From NCBI RefSeq assembly GCF_051020975.1, contig NW_027478169.1:1612001-1676000 (forward strand): DNA of 64,000 nt. Reading direction: 5' to 3'. Every line of letters begins with the position of its first letter. Within the stretch, counting starts at the first letter, position 1. The position numbers and the translations under genes are program-made. The notes under the pieces are model-generated. The model was not told the origin of the DNA. It did no database searches and worked only from the letters and a program-made list of their open reading frames with translations. Source of the stretch: Osmia lignaria lignaria. Lineage: Eukaryota; Arthropoda; Insecta; Hymenoptera; Megachilidae. Shown here piece by piece: positions 63,950 to 64,000 of this stretch.

Positions 63950-64000
63950 ACAGATGCGTAGTTCTCGAGATATATCAAGATATTTAAAAGTCTCGAAGCT
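63950..64000 (+). repeat. Partial Q-type monomer at right edge
   Basis: The first 51 bases of a Q-type monomer, with TTGAACAGATGCG just upstream and AAGTCTCGAAGCT at the end. The array continues past the window. Confidence 0.88.

Larger units (their letters stand above)
1..64000. repeat. 322-bp tandem satellite array, entire window
   Basis: The same 322-bp unit repeats head to tail over the whole window. Landmarks such as the TGATCA site, GCACCAACATAATAG, GGCCCCTT and the GAA/CAA-rich tract recur once per unit in the same order and orientation. From 13396 to 63950 the spacing is exactly 322 bp over 157 successive units. Left of that, the only length change I found is a shared one-base deletion in five units. 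Monomers differ mainly by substitutions. Known of the class: megabase satellites with 150-360 bp monomers commonly form centromeric or pericentromeric heterochromatin in plants and animals, and 322 bp is close to two nucleosome repeats. Inferred: this block has that location. I do not recognise the family by name. A dispersed euchromatic array is the alternative. Confidence 0.97.

Noticed and set aside
1..64000. CRISPR array
   Set aside because: The repeat unit is 322 bp and continuous, with no short repeats separated by unique spacers and no cas genes.
1..64000. Transposon or LTR sequence inside the array
   Set aside because: The monomer register is unbroken from end to end, with no terminal repeats, target-site duplications or transposase-like frames.

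Overview
This window is one uninterrupted tandem satellite DNA array. A monomer of exactly 322 bp runs from the first base to the last: 198 complete monomers start between 199 and 63628, with a 198-base partial monomer at the left edge and a 51-base one at the right edge. I see no protein gene, RNA gene, transposon or unique sequence. The scale, the head-to-tail order and the higher-order structure indicate a eukaryotic chromosome, most likely a centromeric or pericentromeric heterochromatin block. The sequence alone does not name the species. In a hand count of one monomer, CpG is close to its expected frequency (11 seen, about 12 expected, GC about 39%), which suits an invertebrate or other lightly methylated genome better than a vertebrate, but this is weak evidence. 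I do not recognise the monomer as a named satellite family.

Layout. Zone 1 (1-3096) is a five-monomer (1610 bp) unit followed by a longer relative. Zone 2 (3097-14683) is a clean higher-order repeat (HOR): six monomer types m1-m6 repeat as a 1931-bp unit (6 x 322 minus one base), five full copies plus a truncated sixth, and one copy has been expanded to seven monomers by a hybrid monomer. Zone 3 (14684-20157) is an irregular mixture of zone 1/2 types and the types that dominate the right side. Zone 4 (20158-28207) is built largely on three-monomer (966 bp) units, with a marker monomer carrying GCAGTCGC. Zone 5 (28208-53323) is made of new types, including a near-obligate P-Q pair, arranged in large overlapping block duplications with offsets of 10, 11, 14, 16, 19 and 24 monomers. 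Zone 6 (53324-64000) contains a 13-monomer (4186 bp) duplication and a fresh 966-bp duplication, and its right end repeats 56544-57509.

The monomer has its own internal architecture: two related segments 114 bp apart, two direct copies of AAATATCTCGRAA 50 bp apart with a reverse-complement relative elsewhere, short perfect inverted repeats, a T-free GAA/CAA-like tract and a cluster of T-tracts. The minus strand carries a 74-codon open frame in most monomers, including 141 in a row from 18548 onward. In the copies I checked it opens just after an in-frame TAG with TTG as its only available start, and the monomer length is not a multiple of three, so I treat it as a by-product of array homogenisation and not a gene.

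The interest here is evolutionary and structural: monomer length is fixed to the base over more than 50 kb, and the substitution markers record unequal exchange, block duplication and local conversion in detail.
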